Source: Cryptomeria japonica
Lineage: Eukaryota; Streptophyta; Pinopsida; Cupressales; Cupressaceae
Length of the DNA stretch: 64,000 nucleotides
Direction of reading: 5' to 3'
NCBI RefSeq assembly: GCF_030272615.1
Contig: NC_081406.1
Location: 261,133,386-261,197,385 of the forward strand
Part shown: positions 35,181 to 47,944 of the stretch, in pieces
Position numbering within the stretch: the first letter of the stretch is position 1
How the letters are laid out: the number at the start of each line of letters is the position of its first letter
The notes under the pieces: model-generated
Database searches by the model: none
Told to the model about the DNA's origin: nothing
What the model saw: only the letters and a program-made list of their open reading frames with translations
Program-made: the position numbers and the translations under genes

Positions 35181-37050
35181 TGATGTCATGGAAATGGGGA
35201 CAAGGCAACAACAAAGTTCAATGTTAATAAGTTAGTTTCAACCATAAAAACAAAACAAAGAACTAAAAACCATTCCAAACATATCAAGAGAGATTTCAAA
35301 AAGCATGAAAGAAGTTTAACAAAATAAAAGAAAGGAGAAGAGCCTCCCTAAGATGCTTCCATGATGCCTTTTGATGCTTCTCCCTTGTTTCTCTCCTCTC
35401 CAAGTCCCAAATGAGTGTAGCTCTCAGCTTTTAGCACTAGCCATGGATGCCATATGGAGATTCAAGATGGTTGAATATGATAAGCAAATACTATGCAAGA
35501 GTAGATAGTGATGCTATGAAAAAGCTCTATGCTAATGCCAGTATAACAACAATACTCTAAAATGCTTCTTTTTTTGCTTGAGGAGAAGGGTTCTATTTAT
35601 AGAAGAAATGGGGAAATGAAGGGTTAAGATTGAATGGTTTAATCAAGGGCCAAGTTTGAAAGTTGGGGATCCATGTGCACAATTGGCACCAATAAAATGG
35701 TGACAAGTGTCAACATAGGATTGGGTTGAGAGAAGAGGTTGGAGGCATTAAAGGCCTGAGAAGACCTCATGGTTATCTAGAAGGTAAGGGTCAAGTCTAA
35801 ATTAAGATTACCCATTGGATTAAGAGTTAATCCAAGGATAAACCTTTGTGCAAATGATTAAGAGATAATCATGGTCAAAGCATTAAAGGCTTGATGAGAC
35901 CTTTGGGTTGGGTAGAGGTTGAGTCAAAACAAATGTTTTAACCATGTGGGAGGGTTTGAGGTAACCATTAATGGTTATTGGAGACTTTGGGGATTAAGTG
36001 GTTGAAGGTTGAAAGCTTTCAAAGGTTATCCAAGACTTTGAGGGTTAATTTGTTGAACACACAAAGCATTAATTGCTTTTCAAAGACTTTGGAGTCTTTG
36101 AGAAGTGACTCCAATTTGCTTAGGAATGTGACAATATTTAAGGGATGGATTTAGGCTAATTAGGAAGGGTTTAGAAGAATCTAGAAAGGGTTCAGGCATA
36201 CAAGTGGATTTTGTAGGAAAATGCAAGTGGGAGAAATTTTGGTATTTTCAATTAAAATAAAATCATTTATTTCAATTAAATGGTGTAATTTGCATTTGGA
36301 TAAATATTCAAATAAATATTAATTTATTTAAATGAGAAAAATGAAGATAAAGCATTAAAATGCTTGAAGACTTTGAGGGAAACCATTAAAGGCTTGAAGA
36401 CTTTAAGGAAAACCATTAAAGTCTTAAGAAGATTATAGACTTTAAAGCCATCAAGTTTGAAGACTTTAAAGCCATCAAGTTTGAATACTTTAAGGGAAAC
36501 CATTAAAGGTTTCAAGTGGGTGAGGATAAATAGGATTTTAAATAAATAATTTATTTAAAATAGTTGTGCAACTTGCTTTTGTAGGAAAATACAAGTGGGT
36601 GGAGGATAAAGGTGATTTTAATAAATTATTTATTTAAAATAATTGTGCAACTTGCTTTTGTAGGAAAATACAAGTGGGTGGAGGATAAAGGTGATTTAAA
36701 TAAATGATTTATTTATTTAAATGTGAGAGGTGGGATTTTGGGGGATTTAAATAAATATTAATTTATTTAAATGTGAGAGGTGGGATTTTGGGGGATTTAA
36801 ATAAATATTAATTTATTTAAATGTGAGAGAAGATTTAATTAAACAAATATGATTTATTTATTTAATTAATGGTATGAATTTGGTTAAGTGAATTAAATCA
36901 AATAAATTGAATAATTTATTTAATTAATAGGAGAAGAGGGTTAAGATGAATTAATTAAATATTAATTTAATTAATTATTAATTGATGGTTAAATAATCAA
37001 ATAAATACTAAGTATTCATTTAATTAAGTGGACAGATTTATGTGACTACA
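35181..37050 (-). mobile_element. 5' LTR of the minus-strand gypsy element (1.87 kb)
   Basis: On the minus strand it begins TGTAGTCACATAAATCTG and ends CCATGACATCA, followed two bases later by the primer-binding site. Its start matches the solo LTR at 2729-4029 over at least 200 bp. It contains AT hairpins and two nested tandem repeats (79-bp and 50-bp units). No second copy of this LTR was found at the far end of the element. Confidence 0.85.
36330..36870. repeat. Tandem repeats inside the gypsy LTR
   Basis: Three sets are visible. 36330-36515 repeats GAAGACTTTAA and AAACCATTAAAGG at ~30-bp spacing. GTAGGAAAATACAAGTGGGT starts at 36581 and 36660 (79-bp period). ATGTGAGAGGTGGGATTTTG starts at 36721 and 36771, with a partial copy at 36821 (50-bp period). 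Confidence 0.85.
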
Positions 37051-40000
37051 GGTACTATAGGTCAATATATTTATAATGATGTAAATTGTAGGTGTATAAT
37101 AAATGAGTAAAAGGAAAGGGCATGCTCTTCATCCCTTACCTTGATTAACAAAAATATACTTTTCTTGACATTGTTCTCAAAATATCATATCTTTCATAAT
37201 TAATATTTAGAAATTGTATTTATCTATATCAATTTATAGCCTCACCAAAATTTGTACATGTAAATGAATAATATTTATTATAGAAAAAAATCTTAGTAGT
37301 TATAGCATCATTATATTTATAATATTTGTTTGAAATTATTTAAATATTTTGTAAATTTTCTTTGAATATAATTAAAAAATATAATTGAATAAGAAATAAT
37401 AACGTAATGTCAGTTTTATAGTTTAATAATTTATTATATTAACAATATAACTATTATGTATTTTTACAAAAATATATTAGAATACTATAATTATATTATT
37501 GTTACAGTGTTTCAAAAAAAATGTTCTCATGAATTAAGAAAATTATGATGATGAAATAGAGGTATGTACTAGTCATTGTTGGACACTTATTAAAAATATC
37601 AACTCTAACTATATGTGTGCGCATGTGTTTTTATTTTTTCAATTCTTAATCTCTAATTTAGTTCCAAATGACTAAAAAAATATACATCAATATTGAATTT
37701 ATATTTAGATAACAACTAGAGTAAATGGAGAGAGAGATTAGCTACTTATCTAGTTTAGCATAATGGTGGTTTGAATTTTAAATTTTTTTAAATTTATTTA
37801 TACGATTTATTTAAACCATTTAAATATAAATTTATTTAGATTATTATATGATATTTTCTATTTATTTTCTTGGTTTTTTGGTTTTGTAAGTTAGGTATAT
37901 TGAAAATTTTGATTTCTCATGTTTTCTAGGTACTTTTGGCATGACATTTGAATATGAATGACAATGATACATGTAGACCTCTATGTGATGCATTGACGTC
38001 CTTAACACTGATTTTAGATTTTAATCCTAAGCTCTCTATCATATGTATTTTCCATTATTGTAATTAGAAAGACATTTTTTATCCATTTTTAGTAATTGTT
38101 ACCATTATGTTTTCTTGAAGCATTTCAGTTAGCTATTTTATTTTTTGTTTCAAAATAAATATCTTAGAAAAAGATAATAAAAATGCATCCAAGATAAAAT
38201 TAAACTATTTAATCATTCTGATATAATCTATGAGAACATTGTTGAAGGAACTTCGTTTTCCTTCATTATAGTCAATTTTTATCTTTTACAATGTAATCAA
38301 TACTTTATCATTTGATATGTTTCCCAAGGTGACTTGTATCGATCTTCAATATTATCTGGGAACCTATGTTCCCTATGAAACTTTACATTCTCACCATGAA
38401 AATGAATTGTTGTATAAGATAAATCCATATATACTCCACAAATAGGCACTTCTCATTTTTAAGATAACAATGTTCTCTGATTAGGAGTCTATTACTATAA
38501 TGCTCATCATGAAATCTTTATCTAGAGGTAGGTAGCTAGTTGGAGTTTTACTTTTCTCACCAACCCAATGACATTCACTTCTCTAGAATACATAACATTG
38601 ATACATATGTCCGCATCACTTGAGACACCTGTAGCATGCATATGCACCACTTGCTCACACACTTGTAAGTGAACTCAGAAGTGTTGCAAATTCTATCTTC
38701 AAATGGGAGCACTTACACTCCTTGAGTCATACATAACACAAGAAGGGCACAAAAAAGACACTAAAAATGCTCAAGATAAAATATAAATTTTACCAATGTC
38801 TCATAATCAACAAACATGAAATAATTAATCTTCACATTCAAGAACGCCTAATAAAAACAAGTAAGGAGGATGAGTTACCTCTTCTTATAGGGTTGGCTTA
38901 TCTAAGTGGATAATTCTTCTCTTATTTCAAAATTTGTTTAACAAAAATGAGTAAGTCCCCATCCAAGCTTGAAATAGAAGATTATATGTGTGTGACATGT
39001 CACATGTCCTTATTTAATTGGATAAGGACACATGACATCCTATGTGGCTCTCATCCACCATCTTATAAGTCATAAATGCAAGGTATGGTCTTAAATTGTG
39101 CACTCACATGAAGTGTATTCAACATGGACCATTTTCAAGGAAGAAGGGGTTGAACAAGGAATCTCTCCATGTACCTATTAATGAAATGGTCTCCCCCAAA
39201 GTCTAGATGGGTACCTTACTCATCCACCTTACCCAATACATGGCCTCGAGGATCACTTATCCTAGGTTCTCAAAAAGATAAAAATAATTAAAATATATAA
39301 TTTTGACACTTAAACAATTAAGTAGAAACAAATATAAGAAACAAATATTTGTTTTGATACTTTGAACAATTTAAATGATATATGAATGCATTCCAAGGGT
39401 ATGAAAAATCACAACAATAACATACAATTTAGGTATAGGCTCATGGATAAACATAAGACTTAATTAAGTGTACTCTCAATCAAGGAGATCGGTTCACTGG
39501 TTTTCATATGGTCAATCTCACTACTTTACCATGTGAAGTAGGATGGATTTAGGTCCTAGATAATTTTTCCATTTTTATATTGGCAACTTGTAATTACCCA
39601 CACACTTGATTGACATGTTAAATCTCATCATGAAATACATGCATATAGACAGAGGAATTTAGAGAATTGTACTATATAGGTAGTCATGAAATGAAATTAA
39701 GTCTTGGACAATATATTGTAGGTCAATCATAGATAACAATGAAATTATATGACTTCTTGTGATTGGAGAACACCAATAAACTCATTCAAATTTATCCATA
39801 TAGCTCAACTTTAAATCCGCTCCTCATGATAGTGCAGAGACTCAATAATTAAAATAATCAACATTAATTCTAATGGAACAATTAAATTGACATCTCTTTT
39901 TTTCTATACCCTATTTCAATCACAATTTCATCTAAATTCTCTTTTAAACCATCAATACGAACTTGAGACTAATTAAATATTAAATCATAATTACTTAATT

Positions 40001-41793
40001 TAATTTAAAATGACTGTTAGAAAGAAAATATCAGCTTTTCAAATGACATACATCCATTATAAAAATATAAAATAATAAAAGATATAATAATTGATAATTA
40101 TAACTTCTAGACTCTAAACAAGAGTCAATTTATACACCAACTAAATCAAATCAAATGCCACAGCTATAGTATTCAAAGTACAATGAAATCAACTCTAATT
40201 ATAATTACCATACTATTATTATTTAATTTAATTATAATTACCATACTATTATTATTTATCTATGGAGTAAAAAGAAACGAGTTTTAGTGCAATGCAGATA
40301 AGCCTGTTTCAATCTCAGAGGTTCGGCATTATCCATTTGTGAATGTCTTTGTCAAGTTGCTGAACAGAATGTCCCTTCAAATAAATGATTTCCACAGGGT
40401 ATCAAATTTTTTCCATTGTCGCGTCCAATCTTTTTATGATGCTTTTCAACGCTCAAGATAAGTATCAAAACAAAGTTTGAAGGGAAGAGGTGGTGTGATA
40501 AAAGAGGAAGGAATTCAATCAAGGACAGCACATATTTTTCTCATACAAATACCTTGGTCCACACGCTTTACTTTTGTCTACCAAGAATACAACAATTTGT
40601 CATCGTGTCAGCGTTCAACCGGATTCGATGCCCAATCCAATTTGCTTCATTTCTGTTTCGGGATAACCTACAGGACGCAGGAGTCAGGAGTCAGAGCCCA
40701 CTACAGCCAAAAATTAGGAATTTTTTATACTTTACCAGATCGCAAAGGGGAAATGTAATCATCCAATTCCTTCCGTAATCATACTATACACTCTTTTAAC
40801 TTCAGTAATTCTATCGTTAATTGACACTGTTTTAGCGATTCATTTTCACGTCAACAAACACTGTTCTGATGTCTTTGTGGTTAGGATTCGATTGTGTAAT
40901 TTTTATATGAATTGCGGAAACAATTATTGAATGTTAATATGGATTGCGGAAATTTGATAACTCTAATTTCGTACTATAATTTTATTTTTGAATTTGATTG
41001 TATGATAATTTGATTCGAAATATTGACCCAGAATCGAATTCCAAAACAATTACTGTAAAAAAAAAACTGTTTCAGAACGGTGCTGCCACGGTATAATTAG
41101 ATGGGTTACACGTAATTAAAGCTACAAAAGAAAGACTATTCCAGAGTAGGAAAAGAATGAGAGATTGATATAAACCACACGTTTCGAATAAATTTTTTTT
41201 GCCATTTCCGAAAAAGGATTAACCGACAGTCTAATATTCTTTATGCCACCTAATTATGTTATAGGTAGTAGTGGAATATGAAAGGCTTGGGGACCTGGGA
41301 AGTGTGGGTGTACAGCTAATAAAGACACGATCGCCGATGCTGATGATATATGTGAGGCATACTTGTTCACCGACTCGAAATATTATACGAAAAAAAATTG
41401 AGCATACTGTAGCTATTGAGCTCATAAGCGTGTTGACTCTTTTCATGGTTCAAGAAGAAGAAGATGACCTCTTTACCGGTACGTGCATAATATTTTTTGA
41501 AAGGATTTTAATTTGGGCAGATAGCTATGAGTGCGAGATAGGTATGACGCGTTTTGAGAGTGGTAGGAGGGATTTGAAATGGATGCAATGAAAAAGATGT
41601 GTGGTGATTGAGCAGAGAATGACAGCCGTGTTGTCGCCCACTGCCCCCAATTAAATCTTTTCATGGAATAGAAATGAAGATGAATTCGAAGAAGTAGGGA
41701 TTTGGGGTCCATTATTCCAGAGTCAATATCGGCATGTCCGCTGACGCTCACTGCACGCTGCTTTTACTGCAAAAGTGAAATGGGTCGTTGGGT
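37051..41793. other. 4.7 kb without a supported gene
   Basis: AT-rich DNA with no element ends or domains. Within it, CATACTATTATTATTTA repeats directly near 40210-40258. From about 40290 the composition becomes less AT-rich towards the subtilase; short open frames at 40477-40758 and 41271-41591 have no recognisable domain and may be upstream regulatory DNA. Confidence 0.5.
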
Positions 41794-41906
41794 TATAAAC
41801 AGCTGTTAAATGCGCCATACTAAACATTTACTAATTGATTGTTTGTTCCTCTTCAGAGTTCAGACCTGTTTATGGTGGTTGGTTGGTTACATTCTGTCTT
41901 ATAAAT
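41794..41906 (+). promoter_or_regulatory. Candidate TATA boxes of the subtilase
   Basis: TATAAA occurs at 41794-41799 and TATAAAT at 41900-41906, 329 and 223 bp upstream of the preferred ATG. Either could serve. The downstream one gives a leader of about 190 bp. Small upstream ATGs occur near 41944, 41967 and 41981. Confidence 0.35.
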
Positions 41907-42122
41907 TGTGAGATTTGGTTGTGTCAGATTGGCGTGTGGGTAATGGAATTAGCTGGCTCGCACCGTATGTTGTGAAAACGATGCTTTTTAGAGTTGGTTT
42001 CATTTCAATCTAGGGATTCAAGAGTGGTCGTGGGTTCGAGTCCCGTCAACTTAATGAGCATTTTGATGCCGGTGGGTTTCAATAAATTGAGTGCATTGGG
42101 CTCTATGTTCTTCATTGGGAAG

Positions 42123-44501
42123 ATGGGTTGGCACGAAATGTCGAGGATGGGTTTGTTTGTTTTCGTGCTTCTGCAATTGTGGGCGGTGCAGGGATTTGGC
42201 AGCAATGAGATCAAGATCAAGACTTTTATAGTTCGTGTGGACGTGGATGCAAAACCCACAGTTTTCCCCACGCACGAGCACTGGTATAAATCCAGCGTTG
42301 CGTCTGTGAAGGGCCTAACGACCGAAGAGCTACAAGAGGAAACCCAAAATGACATGCTATTGCATGTCTACGACACTGTGTTCAGCGGGTTTTCAACCAG
42401 GCTAACGGATTCACAGGCTTCGGAGCTCGAGAAGGTGCCAGGAATACTTGCTCTGTTTCCCGACCAGGCTCGCCAGATTCAGACAACGCGATCGCCGCAG
42501 TTTTTGGGGCTCAAACCGGATGGCGGCGGGCTGTGGGCGGAATCCGACTACGGTTCCGATGTGATAATCGGGATCATGGACACGGGCATATGGCCCGAGC
42601 GACGGAGCTTCAGCGACCTGAACATTGGCCCTGTTCCAGCACGCTGGAAGGGCGTTTGTGAAACGGGCCCCGGGTTCGAGAGCTCTGCATGTAACCGCAA
42701 GCTGGTGGGTGCGAGGTTTCTCTCCAAGGGCTATGAAGCGGCAATGAGGGGCGGTTTCCTGAACGACACTGTGGAGTTCCGGTCACCTCGGGACTCCGAC
42801 GGGCATGGAACTCACACTGCATCTACGGCGGCGGGCAGGTATGTTGATCAGGCTAGCATGTTGGGCTTTGCCCGCGGTGTCGCCACTGGTGTAGCGCCGA
42901 AAGCCAGATTGGCGGCTTATAAAGTTTGCTGGGCATCGGGCTGCTATGATTCTGATATTCTCGCTGGATTTGATCGTGCTGTGGTGGATGGAGTCAATGT
43001 GATTTCGCTTTCAGTCGGTGGTGGTGTGGTTCCATATTATCTTGACAGCATTGCTCTGGGGGCTTTCGGGGCTATGCAAAGAGGAGTTTTTGTATCTGCT
43101 TCTGCGGGCAACGAGGGGCCTGGGCGTGAGACTGTTACAAACGTTGCTCCATGGATAGCAACGATTGGGGCAGGTACTCTGGATCGGGACTTTCCCGCAG
43201 ATGTTCTGTTGGGCAACGGGCAGATTATACGGGGAGTTTCTCTGTACAGTGGGAAAGGTCTGAGTCGGTCTAGATTGATTCCACTTGTTTATGCCGGTGA
43301 TGCATCGAGAATGGATGACGGCGGTGATAGTTACTCCTCGTCGTTGTGTATGGAGGGAACTCTTGATCCCAAGGTCGTTAAGGGCACAGTGGTTTTATGT
43401 GAGCGTGGGAATAATCAGCGTGTGGGTAAAGGAATGGAGGTGAGATCTGCTGGTGGGATTGGAATGATACTAACGAATAAGGCTTCTGATGGAGAGGGGC
43501 TTGTGGCGGATGCTCACGTTTTACCTGCGGCTTCTGTGGGGGCCTCTGCAGGGAACACTATTAGGCGTTACATTTTGTCGACAAGAAATGCTACGGCGAC
43601 CTTATTGTTCTACGGGACAAAATTGGGGGTAAAACCGGCACCGGTTTTGGCAGAGTTTTCTGCACGGGGGCCTAATCCTGAAACGCCTGAGATCCTGAAG
43701 CCAGACATTATAGCTCCGGGTGTCAACATTTTGGCTGCTTGGACCGGTGCCACTAGCCCCTCTGGGCTCTCATCTGACCGTAGGCGGACGGAATTCAATA
43801 TAATCTCTGGTACATCCATGGCTTGTCCTCATGTCAGTGGGCTTGCTGCTTTGCTCAAGGGGGCTCACCCGGATTGGAGCCCAGCGGCCATTAAGTCTGC
43901 TCTTATGACCACCGCTTATGTTCATGATAACAGAGCTCAGACCCTGATGGATGAATCTTCAGGGCAGGCAGCAAGCGCTGTGGATTTTGGCGCAGGTCAC
44001 GTGGATCCTCAGAGAGCTGTGGACCCAGGGCTGATTTATGATCTGACAATGGAGGACTATGTAAAGTTCTTATGCGGCCTTAATTATTCAGAGAAATCTC
44101 TCAAGGTTATAACCCATCAGCCAGTTGTGAACTGCCCTAGTCCCAAAGTCGAAGCTTGGAATCTCAACTACCCATCTTTTGCAGCAGTTTTTTATCAGAG
44201 CATCTCTTCTTCAAATCTGGCCACCGTGTTCGTGAGAACAGTCACGAATGTGGGCCCGGCCCTCTCGACGTATACTGCTAAGGTGGTGTCCCCACTCAAT
44301 GGGGTCCAAATAAGCGTCCAGCCAAGCATCCTGCGCTTCACAAAAGCAAAGGAGAAGCTCAGCTACACGGTGACTGTGAGAGCCGAACCAGTAAAACTAG
44401 ATCCGGGTACTTCAAATACTGTTTCTGCTCTGCTGACGTGGGCAGATGGGACACATTCTGTACAAAGCCCAATAGTTGTAATCAGGAAGGAGCCTTATTA
44501 A
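42123..44501 (+). CDS. Subtilisin-like serine protease, SBT1 group
   Basis: An intact, intronless gene for a 792-residue secreted serine endopeptidase of the plant subtilase family (S8). Order: signal peptide around GLFVFVLLQLWAVQGFGS; I9 inhibitor propeptide (~34-122), ending before TTRSPQFLGL; catalytic domain with Asp153 (IMDTGIWPE), His228 (DGHGTHTAST), oxyanion Asn330 (ASAGNEGP) and Ser565 (SGTSMACPHVSG); a PA domain inserted at ~382-497; a C-terminal Fn3-like domain (~682-787). All catalytic residues are present and the length is typical. GVAPKARLAAYKVCW and PYYLDSIALGAFGA resemble the SBT1.5/SBT1.6 branch. I chose ATG 42123 for its good context (AAGATGGG) and short distance to the signal peptide; 42147 is also possible, and in-frame ATGs at 42054, 42066 and 42105 have weaker contexts. 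Related enzymes act in the cell wall on peptide precursors and wall proteins; the substrate here is unknown. The gene is GC- and CpG-richer than its surroundings. Confidence 0.96.
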   Translation: MGWHEMSRMGLFVFVLLQLWAVQGFGSNEIKIKTFIVRVDVDAKPTVFPTHEHWYKSSVASVKGLTTEELQEETQNDMLLHVYDTVFSGFSTRLTDSQASELEKVPGILALFPDQARQIQTTRSPQFLGLKPDGGGLWAESDYGSDVIIGIMDTGIWPERRSFSDLNIGPVPARWKGVCETGPGFESSACNRKLVGARFLSKGYEAAMRGGFLNDTVEFRSPRDSDGHGTHTASTAAGRYVDQASMLGFARGVATGVAPKARLAAYKVCWASGCYDSDILAGFDRAVVDGVNVISLSVGGGVVPYYLDSIALGAFGAMQRGVFVSASAGNEGPGRETVTNVAPWIATIGAGTLDRDFPADVLLGNGQIIRGVSLYSGKGLSRSRLIPLVYAGDASRMDDGGDSYSSSLCMEGTLDPKVVKGTVVLCERGNNQRVGKGMEVRSAGGIGMILTNKASDGEGLVADAHVLPAASVGASAGNTIRRYILSTRNATATLLFYGTKLGVKPAPVLAEFSARGPNPETPEILKPDIIAPGVNILAAWTGATSPSGLSSDRRRTEFNIISGTSMACPHVSGLAALLKGAHPDWSPAAIKSALMTTAYVHDNRAQTLMDESSGQAASAVDFGAGHVDPQRAVDPGLIYDLTMEDYVKFLCGLNYSEKSLKVITHQPVVNCPSPKVEAWNLNYPSFAAVFYQSISSSNLATVFVRTVTNVGPALSTYTAKVVSPLNGVQISVQPSILRFTKAKEKLSYTVTVRAEPVKLDPGTSNTVSALLTWADGTHSVQSPIVVIRKEPY

Positions 44502-45087
44502 AGTCTGTTTACAAGTTTAGCTTTCTGAATTCTTGGCTGAGATGATTTTGTATTATTTTATCGCAACGTGCAAGTGCCAAGGACAAGTTATATATATAAT
44601 ATATATATATATACACTTCCATGTGAATTGGGATTGTTTTTTTCTTGGGTATGGGAAAGACCCGGTATTGTGAATGGAAATATCGGTGGCTGGTTGTATA
44701 CAGAAGTTCCCCACTTCCAAGTTTTGGTTTTTCAGATTAGTACAAGTATTATACAAATGATAATTAGTTCTATACTATATAATTGCTTGAATGCCCTCTT
44801 GATCTTACATAAAATCAAGTCTGCTTTTTGCTAAAATGAATGTGGAACAACAAACAGCGTACAGTACAAATTCTGAAAAGGTTTGGTGGTCAGATCTCCT
44901 TCTGACAGATCTGAAGGTTGGGAGGGAGATGATGATGATAGCTGTAAGAGACAAATATCACTACATCACGTTTGTAACAAACTGAGCGTGTGACAGTATT
45001 TGATTTCATAATCACACTTCTCTCGCCAGTCTGCACGCCTAACGTACGTTAAGCTGGTGACGAAATGACAACGGTTTAAGTCTCTGT
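44502..45087. other. 3' flank of the subtilase
   Basis: It contains a TA-rich run (about 44589-44614), TTGTATTATTTTATCG as a weak polyadenylation context, and no canonical AATAAA close to the stop. No gene. Confidence 0.5.
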
Positions 45088-45391
45088 CAGTATAATACGA
45101 TCGAAAATTTATTTAAATTAATGAAATAAAGGAGGAAAATTTAGACAAGTTTCTACAACACTATATGTAATTATTTAGATAGTACTGATGTGCCATATTA
45201 ACTATTGACTGACATAGCACAGTATAATACGACCGAAAATTTATTTTAATCAATGAAATAAAGGAGGGAAATTTAGACAAGTTTCTACAGTACTATATAT
45301 AATTAAGAAGATAGTACTGATGTGCCATTTTAACTATTGAGTACTATATATAATTAAGAAGATAGTACTGATGTGCCATTTTAACTATTGT
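45088..45391. repeat. Nested tandem duplication (132 bp and 51 bp)
   Basis: CAGTATAATACGA starts at 45088 and, as CAGTATAATACGACC, at 45220, a 132-bp period with both units containing GAAATAAAGGAGG and TTTAGACAAGTTTCTAC. Within the second unit, a 51-bp segment beginning GTACTATATATAATTAAG (45290) is repeated perfectly at 45341. The 51-bp copies look younger than the 132-bp ones. Confidence 0.92.
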
Positions 45392-46009
45392 CTCACATAG
45401 CAATGCAATGGCTTTAAATTACTCTCAGAAGTTAAGAAAGTATTGTCTAAAAGAGGCTCAAATTTCCTCAGTTCTTCTCGAGGGGACGGTGTACGTGCGC
45501 TCCAAGATCTGCGGAACGCACTCCAAAAACCATGGAGTGAATCTGCAGCTTACACGCATGGGAATTTGGTTCCCTTTTGTGAATGAGTGAAAATAATTTT
45601 ACTGAATGAATGCCTGGTGCCTCGTGTTTTATTCTCTGTCAAAGGTTTATTTTTTTCATTATCTACACATTAAATATGGGTTCTCGAAAAGTTAAGGAAG
45701 CGTGTATTGTGGGTTAGCATCTAATAAAATAAATAATCAAATCATTTATTGGCACCGCCATTCTTTTATTCGGCCTAGGCACCGACATTTATTGTATATC
45801 TATATTAATGGGATGGATAATCTCGTGGAAACAAACGTTTAAATAAAGGTCGATTAGATTAATATTATTTAAGCAACTAATCAATTTAAATTAAAGAGTT
45901 GGGATTGGGTACCAAATTGTGGGATGCAAACAGATATGAGAATTCATGATATTGGAAATTAATTTGTCATTATATGAGTATTTTAGATTTAATAAGATAC
46001 AATTATCTG

Positions 46010-47350
46010 GTAATTGTTTTGTTGTGGTCTTGTTTGTAGATTTGATCTTTGTGTATGTGTTTGACAATTTATGTAGGAATTTTGATCTATTTTTTCAAGA
46101 GCACAGTGTTTGATGTCTTTTTATAATAATTTGTTTATATCTTGGTTGTAATGTGTATAAATCACTTTAAGAAATTGAAGAATTTGTTGAATTGTGCAAG
46201 TAATGATTGCTTTAGCGAAACTTGTTGAAATGATTGAGTCAACAATTTCCAAACAATAATTGAGACAAGAAGCAAGCATGCAAAAGATGTTTGAAGATGA
46301 TGTCATAATATGTCACTTGTTATCACACAAAAGAGACTTTAATCAAAATGGGCCAAACACATAAAGTGAAAAGGACGCGTGTAATGTTCATTTATTTTTG
46401 TATTGTACCTTGATGCGTTACTTTTATATTGTTTTGTATTCTTAAATTTAATGAGATATAAATAGATAAAATTATTGTCATGTTGTGGTCTAGATTACTA
46501 CTTGTAGATTTGATCATTGTGTTTGCGGGAGACAATTTATGTAGGAACTTTAGCCTATATTTTCAAGAGCGCAGTGTTCGATATCTTTTTGCAAGAATTT
46601 GTTTCTAACTTCGTTGTGATGTGTATAAATCAATATAAGGAATTGATGGTGTTTGTTGGCATCCTTACAAAATTTGTTGAATTGTGTAAGTGATGATTGC
46701 TTTAATAAAACTTCTGGAAATGATTAATTCAACAAACTTCAAAACAATAATTGAGATAAGAAGCAAACATGCAAAATATGTCTAAAGATGATGTCAAAAG
46801 ATGTCACTTATTTTACACAAAAGAAATTTTAATCAAAATGGGCCAAACACATAAAGTGAAAAGGATGCATGTAATGCTCATTTACTTTTGTGGCCCTTGT
46901 TGTACCTACTATACCTTAATGCATTATTTTTATATTATTTTAAATTCTTAGATTTAATAAGATATAAATAGATAAATTGTCTTGTTGTGGTGTGCTTGTA
47001 TATTTGATTTTTGTGTTTGCATGAGGCAACTTATTATGTAGGAACTTTAACCTATATTTTCTATAGTGAAACTTGATTGATGTTTTTTTTTAAGAATTTG
47101 ATTAAACTTAATTTTAAAGTGTATAAATCATTTTATGGAATATATGGTATTTGTTTAATCATCTTTGGGGAATTTGTTGAATTATGTGAGTAATGATCAC
47201 TTTAGTGAAACCTATAAAAATGATCAATTCAACAACTTCAAAACAATAATGAACCTAACACATAAAGTGAAAATGATGTGTAATGCTCACTTATTTTTGT
47301 GGCCCTTGTTAACTAGTTGTACCTTGATGTGATATTTTGATTTCTTTATT
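46010..47350. repeat. Three direct copies of a ~470-bp unit
   Basis: TAGATTTGATC-type anchors occur at 46037, 46505 and, as TATATTTGATT, at 46999. Each copy repeats, in order, CAATTTATGTAGGAA, GTGTATAAATCA, GAATTTGTTGAATT, CTTCAAAACAATAATTGA or close variants, and CACATAAAGTGAAAA. The third copy is the most diverged and has lost a segment. No open frame is conserved across the copies, so a non-coding repeat is more likely than a gene family. Confidence 0.85.
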
Positions 47351-47944
47351 CTTTTACGTTTACGTTTCAATATATGCTAATCATTAGTCATTTATTATTT
47401 TTATATATGTTGTATAGTAATCACATTTAGTTAGTTGTTATTGATTTACATCTAGTTAATTTATTTAATTTAAATATTTTTTGATTATGATAATAGTAAC
47501 CTTAATTTGAATGTTGTCATTAGATACCAATTTTGATTAAGTAGTTGTTTATCCCAATTAAAATGAATTATACATGCTAAGAAAATGCCAATTTACTATT
47601 GGAATTGTTTAAAAATCAAAGTTAAAAATGTGAATAGTTTCATCTTATAGAAAATAGATGGAGTTTAACATGGTGAACTTTTATAATATTGGTATGACAT
47701 TAATTTATATCTAAGTTGGTGATGTGTGCCCATTCGTTTGAGTTGTGTTTTCAACGTACATGAGCTTTTTGATTATTGATGAGTGAATAGTGTAAGTATA
47801 TTGTTTTGCTTCGGTTATATGCTTTTCAATGAGATTTGATGTCCACATTCAATGCGTAGGTAAGTATAGGCTGACCAATGAGAGTATTTGTCATGGTCAA
47901 AGTTGACTCAAGCATCACTCAAATGAGTTGGAATATGCATAACA

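Noticed and set aside
36324-36515. Minus-strand ORF with VSLKVFKLDGFKV repeats
   Set aside because: It is a tandem ~30-bp DNA repeat inside the gypsy LTR.
23812-37050. One intact gypsy element with matching LTRs
   Set aside because: The LTRs differ in length (0.78 against 1.87 kb) and sequence, and no matching target-site duplication was found.
41990-42053. tRNA-like segment with a B-box GGTTCGAGTCC and possible acceptor pairing
   Set aside because: Only 64 nt, no D arm or anticodon arm, and it lies in the leader of the subtilase. A chance match or an old relic.
42005-43819. Minus-strand ORFs within the subtilase
   Set aside because: They are shadows of a GC-rich coding region on the plus strand.
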